NCBI GenBank assembly: GCA_045638645.1
Contig: JAZUBU010000015.1
Coordinates: 124,001-188,000 of the forward strand
DNA: 64,000 nucleotides
Reading direction: 5' to 3'
DNA from: JAGCJX01 sp045638645
GTDB taxonomy: Bacteria; Bacteroidota; Bacteroidia; Bacteroidales; UBA932
Shown: one piece after another, positions 15,490 to 23,583 of the stretch
Layout: each line of letters starts with the position of its first letter
Position numbering within the stretch: position 1 is the stretch's first letter
Notes under the pieces: model-generated
The model's input: only the letters and a program-made list of their open reading frames with translations
Told to the model about the DNA's origin: nothing
Databases searched by the model: none
Position numbers and translations under genes: made by a program

Positions 15490-17730
15490 ATGAACGTAGT
15501 TAAAAAAAACATCACCCTCAGAGACGGTCGGGTGATTGAAATCGAAACCGGAAAATTGGCCAAACAGGCAGACGGTTCTGTAGTCGTTAAAATGGGCGGC
15601 ACCATGTTGCTCGCCACCGTTTGTTGTGCCAAGGAGGCTAAAGAAGATGTGGACTTTATGCCCCTTTCCGTTGAGTACAAAGAAAAATTTGCTGCAGCCG
15701 GTCGCTATCCCGGCGGTTTTATGAAACGCGAAGGTCGCGCTTCGGATTATGAAATTCTGATTGCACGTTTGATTGACCGTGCACTCCGTCCCCTGTTCCC
15801 GGATGACTTCCATGCAGAAGTGTTCGTGACCGTGAACTTGATTTCTGCTGAAAAAGATATTCAACCGGATGCCTTGGCAGGTTTGGCTGCATCTGCAGCA
15901 TTGGCTGTCAGTGACATTCCTTTCAACGGACCTATTTCTGAAGTTCGTGTAGCCCGTGTAAACGGTGAATTGATGATCAACCCCACGTTCTCTCAAATGG
16001 AAGGTGCTGACATCGACATCATGGTCGCTGCTACTTATGACAACATCATGATGGTGGAAGGTGAGATGAACGAAGTGTCTGAAAAAGATATGTTGGAAGC
16101 CATCAAATTTGCACACGAAGAAATCAAGATCCAATGCCAAGCGCAAATGGAATTGATGCAAGAAGTGGGCAAAGTTGAAAAGCGTGCTTATTGCCACGAG
16201 CGCAATGACGAAGAATTGCGTGAAGCCGTACGCAACTACTGCTACGACAAATGCTATGCGATTGCGAAAGCAGGTACTGCAAAACATGAACGTTCTGATG
16301 CTTTCGATGCACTCCGTGAAGAGTTCATGGCAACGTTGCCGGAAGAAGAACGCGATGAAAAAGCCCCGCTAGTAGCCCGTTACTATCATGACGTGGAAAA
16401 AGAAGCGATGCGTCGCATGATTCTGGACGAAGGTGTTCGCTTGGACGGCCGTAACACGACCCAAATCCGTCCGATCTGGACAGAAGTGGATTACTTGCCT
16501 TGTGCACACGGTTCTGCAATCTTTACCCGTGGTGAAACTCAATCCCTGACTACGGTTACCTTGGGAACCAAATTGGATATGAAGGAATTGGATGAAGTAT
16601 TGGTGCAAGGTACCGAACAATTCGTGCTCCACTACAACTTCCCTCCGTTCTCAACCGGTGAAGCCCGTCCGCAACGCGGGGTAGGCCGTCGCGAAGTAGG
16701 TCACGGTAACCTGGCTTTTCGTGCTTTGAAACCGATGGTTCCGGTGGGTACTGAAAATCCCTACGCTGTGCGCGTGGTTTCTGATATTTTGGAATCCAAC
16801 GGTTCTTCTTCCATGGCAACGGTTTGTGCCGGAACTTTGGCATTGATGGATGCGGGTGTGAACATCAAAAAACCCGTTTCTGGTATTGCTATGGGTCTTA
16901 TCTCTGATGCAAAGACCGGCAAGTATGCCATCCTTTCCGATATTTTGGGAGACGAAGACCACTTGGGCGATATGGACTTCAAAGTAACCGGTAGCGTTGA
17001 TGGTATCACTGCAACCCAAATGGACATCAAGGTTGACGGACTTTCATACGAAGTGTTGGAAAAAGCTTTGGAACAAGCTCGTCAAGGCCGTTTGCACATC
17101 ATGGGTGAAATGATGAAAACCATTTCTGCACCCCGTGAAGACTACAAACCTCACGTTCCTCGTATTGTGCAAATTGTCATCCCTGGAGAATTCATTGGTG
17201 CTGTTATCGGAACCGGTGGAAAGGTTATTCAAGATATCCAGAAGACGACCGGTACGACCATTACCATTACAGAAGAGAATGAAATGGGTATCGTAGATAT
17301 CTTTGGTGAAAACAAGGAATCCATGGATGCAGCCTTGAAACGCATCAAAGACATTACTACAGTTCCGGAAGTGGGTGAAACCTATCATGGTAAGGTTGTT
17401 TCTATCCTGGAATTTGGAGCATTTGTAGAAATCCTCCCGGGCAAAGAAGGTTTGCTGCACATTTCAGAACTGGATTATACCAAGGTGGAAAAAGTGGAAG
17501 ACATCCTCAAAGTCGGTGACGAAGTGGATGTGAAACTGCTTGAAATCGATGGTAAGAGCGGTAAGATGCGTCTGTCCCGTCGTGCCTTGATGGAAAAACC
17601 GGAAGGATGGGTAGAGCCCGTTCGCAAACCCCGTCCGGAAGGAGAACGTCGCAACAATGACCGTCGTGGTGACCGCAACGATCGTGGTGAACGCCGTGGC
17701 GAACGTCGTGACCGTGGCGAACGCAAATAA
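15490..17730 (+). CDS. pnp: Polyribonucleotide nucleotidyltransferase (PNPase)
   Basis: A 746-residue phosphorolytic 3'-5' exoribonuclease, part of RNA turnover. Two RNase PH domains (KMGGTMLLATVCC and, in the second, GDEDHLGDMDFKVTG with the catalytic Asp residues) flank the helical middle; FPPFSTGEA and ESNGSSSMATVC are conserved. A KH domain (IGTGGKVIQDI, about residue 575) and an S1 domain (about residues 635-705) follow. The last ~40 residues are an Arg/Gly/Asp/Glu-rich tail (DRRGDRNDRGERRGERR), longer than in many PNPases and probably disordered and RNA- or protein-binding. ATG 15490 gives the family N-terminus MNVVKKNITL. Codon use suggests high expression. Confidence 0.97.
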   Translation: MNVVKKNITLRDGRVIEIETGKLAKQADGSVVVKMGGTMLLATVCCAKEAKEDVDFMPLSVEYKEKFAAAGRYPGGFMKREGRASDYEILIARLIDRALRPLFPDDFHAEVFVTVNLISAEKDIQPDALAGLAASAALAVSDIPFNGPISEVRVARVNGELMINPTFSQMEGADIDIMVAATYDNIMMVEGEMNEVSEKDMLEAIKFAHEEIKIQCQAQMELMQEVGKVEKRAYCHERNDEELREAVRNYCYDKCYAIAKAGTAKHERSDAFDALREEFMATLPEEERDEKAPLVARYYHDVEKEAMRRMILDEGVRLDGRNTTQIRPIWTEVDYLPCAHGSAIFTRGETQSLTTVTLGTKLDMKELDEVLVQGTEQFVLHYNFPPFSTGEARPQRGVGRREVGHGNLAFRALKPMVPVGTENPYAVRVVSDILESNGSSSMATVCAGTLALMDAGVNIKKPVSGIAMGLISDAKTGKYAILSDILGDEDHLGDMDFKVTGSVDGITATQMDIKVDGLSYEVLEKALEQARQGRLHIMGEMMKTISAPREDYKPHVPRIVQIVIPGEFIGAVIGTGGKVIQDIQKTTGTTITITEENEMGIVDIFGENKESMDAALKRIKDITTVPEVGETYHGKVVSILEFGAFVEILPGKEGLLHISELDYTKVEKVEDILKVGDEVDVKLLEIDGKSGKMRLSRRALMEKPEGWVEPVRKPRPEGERRNNDRRGDRNDRGERRGERRDRGERK

Positions 17731-17750
17731 TCGCTGATCACAGCGTCCTA

Positions 17751-17799
17751 CAATAGTAAAGGCAGCTCAGTCCTAGGACTGGGCAGCTTTTGCTATTGT
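17751..17799 (+). terminator. Terminator after pnp
   Basis: An almost perfect inverted repeat centred on TCCTAGGA (17771-17778): AGCTCAGTCC against GGACTGGGCAGCT, extended outward by AATAGTAAAG against CTTTTGCTATT. The short T-run and symmetric form suggest it may act in both directions. Confidence 0.75.
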
Positions 17800-17805
17800 T
17801 TATCC

Positions 17806-17930
17806 CTAGAATGAATAACCTACCTTAAGACCGAAACTGAAGGGTGGCAGGTGGGCCATTTCGGGAGCGGATGCGCGAGTCCAGGTTGATGCCGTAGTAG
17901 GGTAGTGTTTTGGGGGAGAAATTCATCTTT
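17806..17930 (-). pseudogene. Remnant of an outer-membrane beta-barrel protein gene (C-terminal end, frameshifted)
   Basis: On the minus strand two frames hold pieces of a typical barrel end. One reads FSPKTLPYYGINLDSRIR, and the other, ending at TAG 17806-17808, reads PEMAHLPPFSFGLKVGYSF with a C-terminal Phe as in the BAM-recognised last strand. A single frameshift near 17865 joins them into one plausible sequence. Upstream of 17930 no coding continues in either frame, so most of the gene is gone. The pieces are short, so chance cannot be excluded, but the two ends together look like a decayed porin-type gene. Confidence 0.5.
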
Positions 17931-18086
17931 TTTTAGGGTCAAAACGGCTTGGGTAAGATTGTTTTTGCTCTGGGTAAGATTTTTTTTGAAATGTAAAATG
18001 TATATTGCAGTATATCATTGAATTGCAAAATCATTGTGTAAGAATTTTTTATCGCCAGGTAAGGTCGGTTTTCGGAGAATTCTACT
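17931..18086. other. AT-rich non-coding leader with short direct repeats
   Basis: The gap between pnp and the envelope operon (17731-18147) holds the pnp terminator, the barrel remnant and this stretch. GGGTAAGATT occurs at 17951-17960 and 17972-17981, each followed by a T-run (21-base period), and a looser copy, TGTGTAAGAATTTTTT, lies at 18035-18050. No gene is apparent here. Confidence 0.5.
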
Positions 18087-18094
18087 TATATTTG
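18087..18094 (+). promoter_or_regulatory. -7 element for the envelope operon 18148-22471
   Basis: TATATTTG fits TAnnTTTG and lies 53 bases before the first ATG. No clear -33 element. Confidence 0.55.
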
Positions 18095-18147
18095 CAAAGC
18101 AACCTCTTGGAAGCCAGGTGTTGACAATAACTTTAAAATATAAAGAT

Positions 18148-18378
18148 ATGAAAAAGAGTTTAAGTATTCTAATTTTGGTTTTCACCCTTGCTTCTTGTAT
18201 GTCAGAAGAAAAATTGGATTTAGATACATCGGGTGATCTGTCGATCAGAACCATTGGAATTTCCAAAGAAAAATCTTTTTTGGGAGAAGAGGATGCTGAA
18301 GTTGATTATCCGTTGGTTAGAACGAATTTGGTGAATATCAAGCGGGGTATTGCTATTGTCGATCCTTTTAATCCCTGA
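18148..18378 (+). CDS. Small predicted lipoprotein, first gene of envelope operon
   Basis: A 76-residue protein with a lipoprotein signal (MKKSLSILILVFTLASC, Cys17) and a short acidic mature part of about 60 residues ending PFNP. I do not recognise a family. It starts at ATG 18148; an ORF extending back to 18034 crosses the promoter and is not credible. The next gene, a DUF4249 lipoprotein, begins 5 bases after its stop, so it belongs to the four-gene operon ending with the TonB-dependent receptor. Base composition is visibly more AT-rich than pnp or the genes after 23.6 kb. Confidence 0.7.
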   Translation: MKKSLSILILVFTLASCMSEEKLDLDTSGDLSIRTIGISKEKSFLGEEDAEVDYPLVRTNLVNIKRGIAIVDPFNP

Positions 18379-18383
18379 TAGGT

Positions 18384-19385
18384 ATGAGGAAATTGATTTT
18401 TATTTTTGGACTGCTCTGGATGCTCTCTTCTTGTACGGAGGTGTTGGATTTGGATCCCAGGTCGAAGTTCGTGGTTGTGCACAGTGTGTTGATCAATGAT
18501 ACGGTGCAGACCGTTGAACTTCGGTATACATCTTATTTGTCAGAGGATTATATGCCTGCGGTGGAGACCGCACGGGTTTGGGTAGAAGAAGAAAATGGCG
18601 ATGGCAGCGTAAGGTCTACATATTTGTTTGAGAAGTCAGCCTCGGGGTTGTGGGTTTCTTACTTTGTCCCGTCATTTGCGACGCGGTATAACTTGTATGT
18701 GGAAGTGCCCGGGCATGAACGGATTGAGGCGTCAACAATTTTTCCTTTCAAGGAGAACATGATTGGTCTGACTGCAGATCGTAGAACATACGCGTTCCGG
18801 GCCAATAATTTGCCGTTGTATCTATGGGTGCATGGGATGGATTATCATCAGAAAACGAAGACGTATCAGGTGACTCCCTATGTCTTTGGAACAGCTTTCG
18901 TGAGGCGGGAGGATCGGCAGATTATAGAAGACTATCCATGTATAGATACTTTTAACCAGTCTGAGGTACTTGTCTCCCAACTGCCATCCTTGTCAGAAAG
19001 TTTTGCGGCGGCGCATCATCTGGAGGAGCCAGTGCATCACCGTTACTTGCGGGTTGAGTTGGGGACTTCTGCTTCTGTTCCGTTGCCGTTTTACGGAAAG
19101 CTTCACCTGGTAGTGCTACCTTGTTTTGCGCTTCAGGCCGACGGCTTTCCTCATTCCCGTTCCTTGGTTATGTTTGACTCCGTTTCAGAAGATTATGACC
19201 GTTACCTGAAATATACATTGGACTATGCGTTGTCGCAGAATAGGGAACAGACAGACTTTTCCCAATTGTATGGTTATGAAGAATTGTGTACGAATGTAAA
19301 GAATGGTGTTGGTTTTTTTGGAGCCTTGTACCGTCAACAGTTCCGGGCGTCAGATTTGTATTATCAGTATAAAGGAGAAGAGTAA
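18384..19385 (+). CDS. DUF4249-family lipoprotein
   Basis: A 333-residue surface or periplasmic lipoprotein (MRKLIFIFGLLWMLSSC, Cys17). The mature N-terminus SKFVVVHSVLINDTVQTVELRYTS and the beta-rich first ~110 residues with YNLYVEVPGHERIEASTIFP match the DUF4249 family, which is regularly encoded beside TonB-dependent receptors in Bacteroidota. By analogy it may be the lid or ligand-capturing partner of the receptor two genes downstream; there is no evidence for the ligand. It overlaps the next gene by 1 base (TAATG). Confidence 0.8.
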   Translation: MRKLIFIFGLLWMLSSCTEVLDLDPRSKFVVVHSVLINDTVQTVELRYTSYLSEDYMPAVETARVWVEEENGDGSVRSTYLFEKSASGLWVSYFVPSFATRYNLYVEVPGHERIEASTIFPFKENMIGLTADRRTYAFRANNLPLYLWVHGMDYHQKTKTYQVTPYVFGTAFVRREDRQIIEDYPCIDTFNQSEVLVSQLPSLSESFAAAHHLEEPVHHRYLRVELGTSASVPLPFYGKLHLVVLPCFALQADGFPHSRSLVMFDSVSEDYDRYLKYTLDYALSQNREQTDFSQLYGYEELCTNVKNGVGFFGALYRQQFRASDLYYQYKGEE

Positions 19386-20434
19386 TGAGTATTGGTAGAC
19401 TTTTCAGACAATTATTGCCAATCCTGTTGGTTGGCCAGTTGATTTATGCTTGTGAGAAATTGCCTGCGATTGGAACAGATTCTGTCGCACATGAGGAGGG
19501 TGGTCTGGATATTGGGTCCATTATCGATGTGATGAATGCTGGTACTTGGATGGGAATACAACCATTGTATTCTGGTGAAGACAGTTGTTATTGGCAAATT
19601 AGGACTCAACTGGTGATTTCTGAAGTGGATACAGGATATCAGTGCAATATCAACATGGAACTGACAACCGAGAGTTCTGATTCATCGGTTACTATCATAA
19701 GAAAAGAAATAGACGAACCATGGGTGGTGGAGAGGACTATGTTTGAGGATGTGGGCATTCGGGGTGGAGAAGAGGGCTTTTTGATTACAAGTTTGGAAGA
19801 GGAGGGTGCTTCTATCCGTCTTTGGTTTGATGGGTTTGATTTGTATTGTTATTCGGAGTCAACTCTGGTTCCGCTCTACAAAAAATATTTTCAGGAAGAG
19901 TTGTATGCCGTTAGTACTCTCCAGGATGATATGGTGGAGCGTGAGCAAATCCACATAACTGCCGATATGAAATCCTTGGATGACTGTGTGGGATATGGGT
20001 TTTGGGTTAATGCGTATTTATGTCCCGGTGATTTGTATGTAGTGCTTTGTATGAATCCTCATCCAGAATATCCTAAGGTTCGTGTGATTTCTGGAGTAAG
20101 AATATCCGTCGATGGACATGGATACTATTATCCTCACTTTTCGTATAAGGAATCTGCGGAGGATGTGAACATGGGAGAGGGTCAATTTAATTTGAACCAT
20201 TTGGAGATAGATGTTGCCAAGAACGAAATTCGTGGGTACTTGGAGTGGGGAGATGAGGATGTGTATATGAGGATTTGTTATTATCCGAGTACAGATCAAG
20301 TTGTGCTGTATTGGACTCCGGGAGAATATTATGATATGATAACTGGCAGCATATATCCGTATTGTCCGGATGAATTGTGTATTCAGTTGTATCAGGAGTC
20401 CTACCAGTGGGGTGAAGAAGATGATATAAAATAG
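19385..20434 (+). CDS. Predicted lipoprotein of unknown family in the receptor operon
   Basis: A 349-residue protein with a lipoprotein signal ending LIYAC (Cys23). The mature part is acidic, rich in Tyr, Asp and Glu, with alternating hydrophobic patterns suggesting beta-structure, for example GYYYPHFSYKES and VYMRICYYPSTDQVVLYW. No known motif was recognised. Its start overlaps the DUF4249 stop by 1 base and the receptor gene follows after 9 bases, so it is probably part of the same uptake or surface complex. It is the most AT-rich gene of this section. Confidence 0.7.
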   Translation: MSIGRLFRQLLPILLVGQLIYACEKLPAIGTDSVAHEEGGLDIGSIIDVMNAGTWMGIQPLYSGEDSCYWQIRTQLVISEVDTGYQCNINMELTTESSDSSVTIIRKEIDEPWVVERTMFEDVGIRGGEEGFLITSLEEEGASIRLWFDGFDLYCYSESTLVPLYKKYFQEELYAVSTLQDDMVEREQIHITADMKSLDDCVGYGFWVNAYLCPGDLYVVLCMNPHPEYPKVRVISGVRISVDGHGYYYPHFSYKESAEDVNMGEGQFNLNHLEIDVAKNEIRGYLEWGDEDVYMRICYYPSTDQVVLYWTPGEYYDMITGSIYPYCPDELCIQLYQESYQWGEEDDIK

Positions 20435-20443
20435 GGGGCGTTT

Positions 20444-22471
20444 ATGAGAATGTTGATTGCATTGATATTGCTGTTGTGTGGCGGAGTGCTGTTGGCTCAG
20501 GAAAAACCGCAAAAGGATACCTTGGAAACGGCGTACACAGTTGCCTATCGGGAAATGGATCGCGGAGTGGGCTTGACCCGGCTGGATGCGGCAACTGCCC
20601 GGCGGGTGGTGAGCGTAGTCGGAGAAGGGGATGTTTTGAAGTTGGTGCAAATGCGGCCGGGCATTTCTGCAGGATCGGAAGGTTCTTCTGCATTTTATGT
20701 TCGAGGTGGCAATTTGGGGCACAATGCCGTTACAATGGATGGAGTCCGGATATATGGATACAGTCATTTGTTGGGACTTACGACCGCATTTCCCAATACC
20801 CTTGTAGAGGATGTTTCTTTTGCGTTGGGTGGTTTTGGAGCGGACAGTTATAACTTGATGGCTTCTCATACGCAAATCAGGACGAAGGATGGAAACTTTC
20901 GTGAATTGCAAGGAGAGGGTTCTGTGAGTAATTTTATGGTAGGAGGCTTTCTGAGTGCCCCCTTGATCAAGGATCGCCTATCTATTGTGGCTTCTGCGCG
21001 GATTTCTCCGTTGATTGTTGGAATTGGCGGTTATCGTGCGGGTGTATATGATTTGTATTCCAAACTGACCTGGCGGACAACGGACCATTCGGTTTTGAGG
21101 GGGAGTGTGTTTTATAGCAAAGACAATTTCTCATACGGGACCGTCTCTGGAAAAGAGTCGATGGGATGGGGTAACCTGATGGGAAATCTTGCTTGGACTT
21201 ATCGTTTCAGAGAATCCCAGTCAATCGATATCCAATTGTATAAGAACAAGTATTCCAATCAGCAGTTGCGGGAGGTGAATCTTTCAGATGTGTACAATCA
21301 GGTGGGGATGTACTCGGATGTTGACGAGTTGGTCTTCAAGGCAAATTACCAGGTTGCGTTTGGCTCTGGCTGGTCTTTTATGATGGGGACACGACTGACA
21401 TCCATGCAGTTTGATCCGGGCACGACCAAAGTTTTGGCGGATTCGGTTTCCGGAGCTATTTCTCCGCTACAATCCAAGAATTTGCTTGCCAATGTGTATG
21501 GGGAACTTCGTTATGACCGTCCGGATAAAATGCATTGGTTGCTGGCTATTCGCGGAAACTACTATCAGAATCTGGATGTGCAGGATGAACGGAACCGGTA
21601 TTGGATGATCAATCCCGAAATTAGTGCATCGGGCCGTTACTTCTTTGCCCCCTATTTGGGGATTGAGGGGACTGTTGATTTCTTGACCCAGTATCATCAT
21701 ACCTTGGAGGGGGTTCCGTTGGGTTGGTCCTTGGATATTTTGATACCGGCTGACCACCGCTTCAAGCCGGAGCATGCGCAGCAGTATTATTTGGGATTGT
21801 TGTCAAACATTGGCCAACACAGCCTTTCCTTGGGAGCTTATTACAAGACGATGCAAGAGCTGGTGTATTTTTCGGAGCCGACGTTGTTTTTTGGCAGCGG
21901 AACCGTAGATTGGGTGGGAAATATCCGGACCGGCAAGGGAGCTTCTTCCGGCATTGAATTCCTTTATCAGAAAGTGGGGAAACGATTGAATTATCAATTG
22001 GCCTATACCTATTCCCGGACGACCCGTTATTTTGAGGGTTTGAATTACAACCGTCCTTTCTATGCGAAATACGACCGTCCGCATGTGCTGAATGTGACAG
22101 CGGATTATTTGTTGAAGGAAGAGGATAACCGGAAGATGGGGCTGACCTTTGTCTTTACCTACCAGAGTGGGAATCTGGAGAGTGTGAAATCGGCGCATTA
22201 CGATGCTGTTTTTCCGGATGGGTACAAGGTGGACTTGCCTTATTATGAGGGACTGAATAATTTTCGATTAAAGGACTATATGCGCATGGACCTTGGTTAT
22301 TACGCGGAGATTCGGAAGAGGAATCTTACCCATAAGTTCAATGTGGGGATTTACAACGTCCTCAACCGTCACAACATCTTTAGTATTTATTACGATGGCC
22401 AGGAACATGTCTGGAAGTCTGTTTCCCTGTTCCCGATTCTTCCCAGTCTGAGCTATCAGTTGGTGTTTTAA
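20444..22471 (+). CDS. TonB-dependent outer-membrane receptor (short form)
   Basis: A 675-residue outer-membrane beta-barrel. Signal peptide at residues 1-18 (cleaved after LLAQ), then a plug domain that starts at once: VLKLVQMRPGISAGSEGSSAFYVRGG and NAVTMDGVRIYGYSHLLGL are the conserved plug motifs. The barrel fills the rest and ends SLSYQLVF with the C-terminal Phe. Unlike many receptors found next to DUF4249 proteins it has no carboxypeptidase-like domain before the plug; DTLETAYTV may be the TonB box. The preceding three lipoprotein genes are likely partners. The ligand is unknown. Its TAA stop interlocks with that of apbE in TTAA. Confidence 0.9.
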   Translation: MRMLIALILLLCGGVLLAQEKPQKDTLETAYTVAYREMDRGVGLTRLDAATARRVVSVVGEGDVLKLVQMRPGISAGSEGSSAFYVRGGNLGHNAVTMDGVRIYGYSHLLGLTTAFPNTLVEDVSFALGGFGADSYNLMASHTQIRTKDGNFRELQGEGSVSNFMVGGFLSAPLIKDRLSIVASARISPLIVGIGGYRAGVYDLYSKLTWRTTDHSVLRGSVFYSKDNFSYGTVSGKESMGWGNLMGNLAWTYRFRESQSIDIQLYKNKYSNQQLREVNLSDVYNQVGMYSDVDELVFKANYQVAFGSGWSFMMGTRLTSMQFDPGTTKVLADSVSGAISPLQSKNLLANVYGELRYDRPDKMHWLLAIRGNYYQNLDVQDERNRYWMINPEISASGRYFFAPYLGIEGTVDFLTQYHHTLEGVPLGWSLDILIPADHRFKPEHAQQYYLGLLSNIGQHSLSLGAYYKTMQELVYFSEPTLFFGSGTVDWVGNIRTGKGASSGIEFLYQKVGKRLNYQLAYTYSRTTRYFEGLNYNRPFYAKYDRPHVLNVTADYLLKEEDNRKMGLTFVFTYQSGNLESVKSAHYDAVFPDGYKVDLPYYEGLNNFRLKDYMRMDLGYYAEIRKRNLTHKFNVGIYNVLNRHNIFSIYYDGQEHVWKSVSLFPILPSLSYQLVF

Positions 22472-23487
22472 TCCACCACGAGGGTTTTCATGTTCTCGCC
22501 TTCGCTGTAGATGAGGTAGCCTTGGAGGTCGGGGCGTGAGGTGAGAAAGTCGGTGGAGGCTTCCAGGCCGATAGCCATGCAGTAGGTGGCGTAGGCATCC
22601 GCCAACGTTGCATTGGAGGCAAGAATGCTGGCGCTCAATAGGTTGTGTTGGACGGGGTAGCCGGTCTTCGGGTCGATGGTGTGGGCATATTTCTGCCCGT
22701 TTTCGATGTAGAATTTCCGGTAGTTGCCCGAGGTGACCAGACCTTGGTTGCTGATGCTGACAATTTCTTCCAATTTGGCTCCGGGTTCCATGTTGCCATC
22801 CTCGGGGCGGTCAATGCCGATGCGCCAGGGAAGGCCTTTCGGGTTCAGTCCTTTGGCATAAACTTCTCCGCCCACTTCGACCAGGTAGTCTTGGATGTGC
22901 AGGGAATCCAGGATGTGGGCAATGTAATCGCAAGTGTATCCTTGGGCGATGGCATTGAAGTTCAGGCGGGCATTCGGATGGTCTTTGATGAGCTGGTTGC
23001 CCTCCAGGCGGAAGTGGTGCATGCCGATGAATTGGCGCAGGCTGTCAATCTGGTGCTGGCTGACTTGTCCTTTGTCCTGAAATCCAAAGCCCCAAAGGTC
23101 GTACAAGGGGGCTCCCGAGGGGTCAAAGATGCCTTCTGTTTCCTTCCAAAGTTGGTAGGAGATGCGGAAGAGGTCTCGGAAAATGGAGTCCGTCTCACAG
23201 GTTTCGTTGCGGTTCAGGCGCGAGAGGACAGAGCCTTTGTGGTAGCCGGAGACCGAATGGTTGATGCGTTCAAACCCTTGTTCCACCAGCTCCTGTACTT
23301 GTTCTGCACTGGCTTCAATGCGTTGGCCCTGGCGGTCAGTCTCAGCGTAGGTGATCAGGTAGGTGCTGCCTTGTGCCAGGCCGGTGAGCCGGATGTATTG
23401 GCTGCGGTCGGTGCAGGCAGTCAGAAGGATGAGCAGTCCGACTAAGGAAAGTCGGGTCAGGTGATGGTGAAATTTATGTGTTTTCAT
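22468..23487 (-). CDS. apbE: FAD:protein FMN transferase ApbE, lipoprotein form
   Basis: A 339-residue exported flavin transferase that attaches FMN from FAD to Ser/Thr of target proteins. Start ATG 23487 gives a lipoprotein signal (LLILLTAC). Family features: GLAQGSTYLITY near the N-terminus, GYHKGSVLSRLN, LNFNAIAQGYTCDYIA, VEVGGEVYAKG, YAHTIDPKTGYPVQ and a late ATLADAYATYCM, where Asp binds the metal. Length is normal for ApbE. RnfD and RnfG in this window carry the expected acceptor motifs, which makes them the likely substrates. The gene stands alone on the minus strand, sharing its stop with the receptor gene. Confidence 0.93.
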   Translation of the reverse strand: MKTHKFHHHLTRLSLVGLLILLTACTDRSQYIRLTGLAQGSTYLITYAETDRQGQRIEASAEQVQELVEQGFERINHSVSGYHKGSVLSRLNRNETCETDSIFRDLFRISYQLWKETEGIFDPSGAPLYDLWGFGFQDKGQVSQHQIDSLRQFIGMHHFRLEGNQLIKDHPNARLNFNAIAQGYTCDYIAHILDSLHIQDYLVEVGGEVYAKGLNPKGLPWRIGIDRPEDGNMEPGAKLEEIVSISNQGLVTSGNYRKFYIENGQKYAHTIDPKTGYPVQHNLLSASILASNATLADAYATYCMAIGLEASTDFLTSRPDLQGYLIYSEGENMKTLVVD

Positions 23488-23523
23488 GGTTTGGGCTATC
23501 GCTTTGCTGGCATGATTTTCGTA

Positions 23524-23531
23524 CAAATTTA
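23524..23531 (-). promoter_or_regulatory. -7 element for apbE
   Basis: TAAATTTG on the minus strand, 36 bases before the apbE ATG. A weaker plus-strand match, CACCTTTG at 23543-23550, lies 33 bases before the next gene, so the two promoters sit close together. Confidence 0.5.
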
Positions 23532-23583
23532 GAAATTTTTCGCACCTTTGCATTTATTTATACAACGAGTAAGATTTGCGGAT

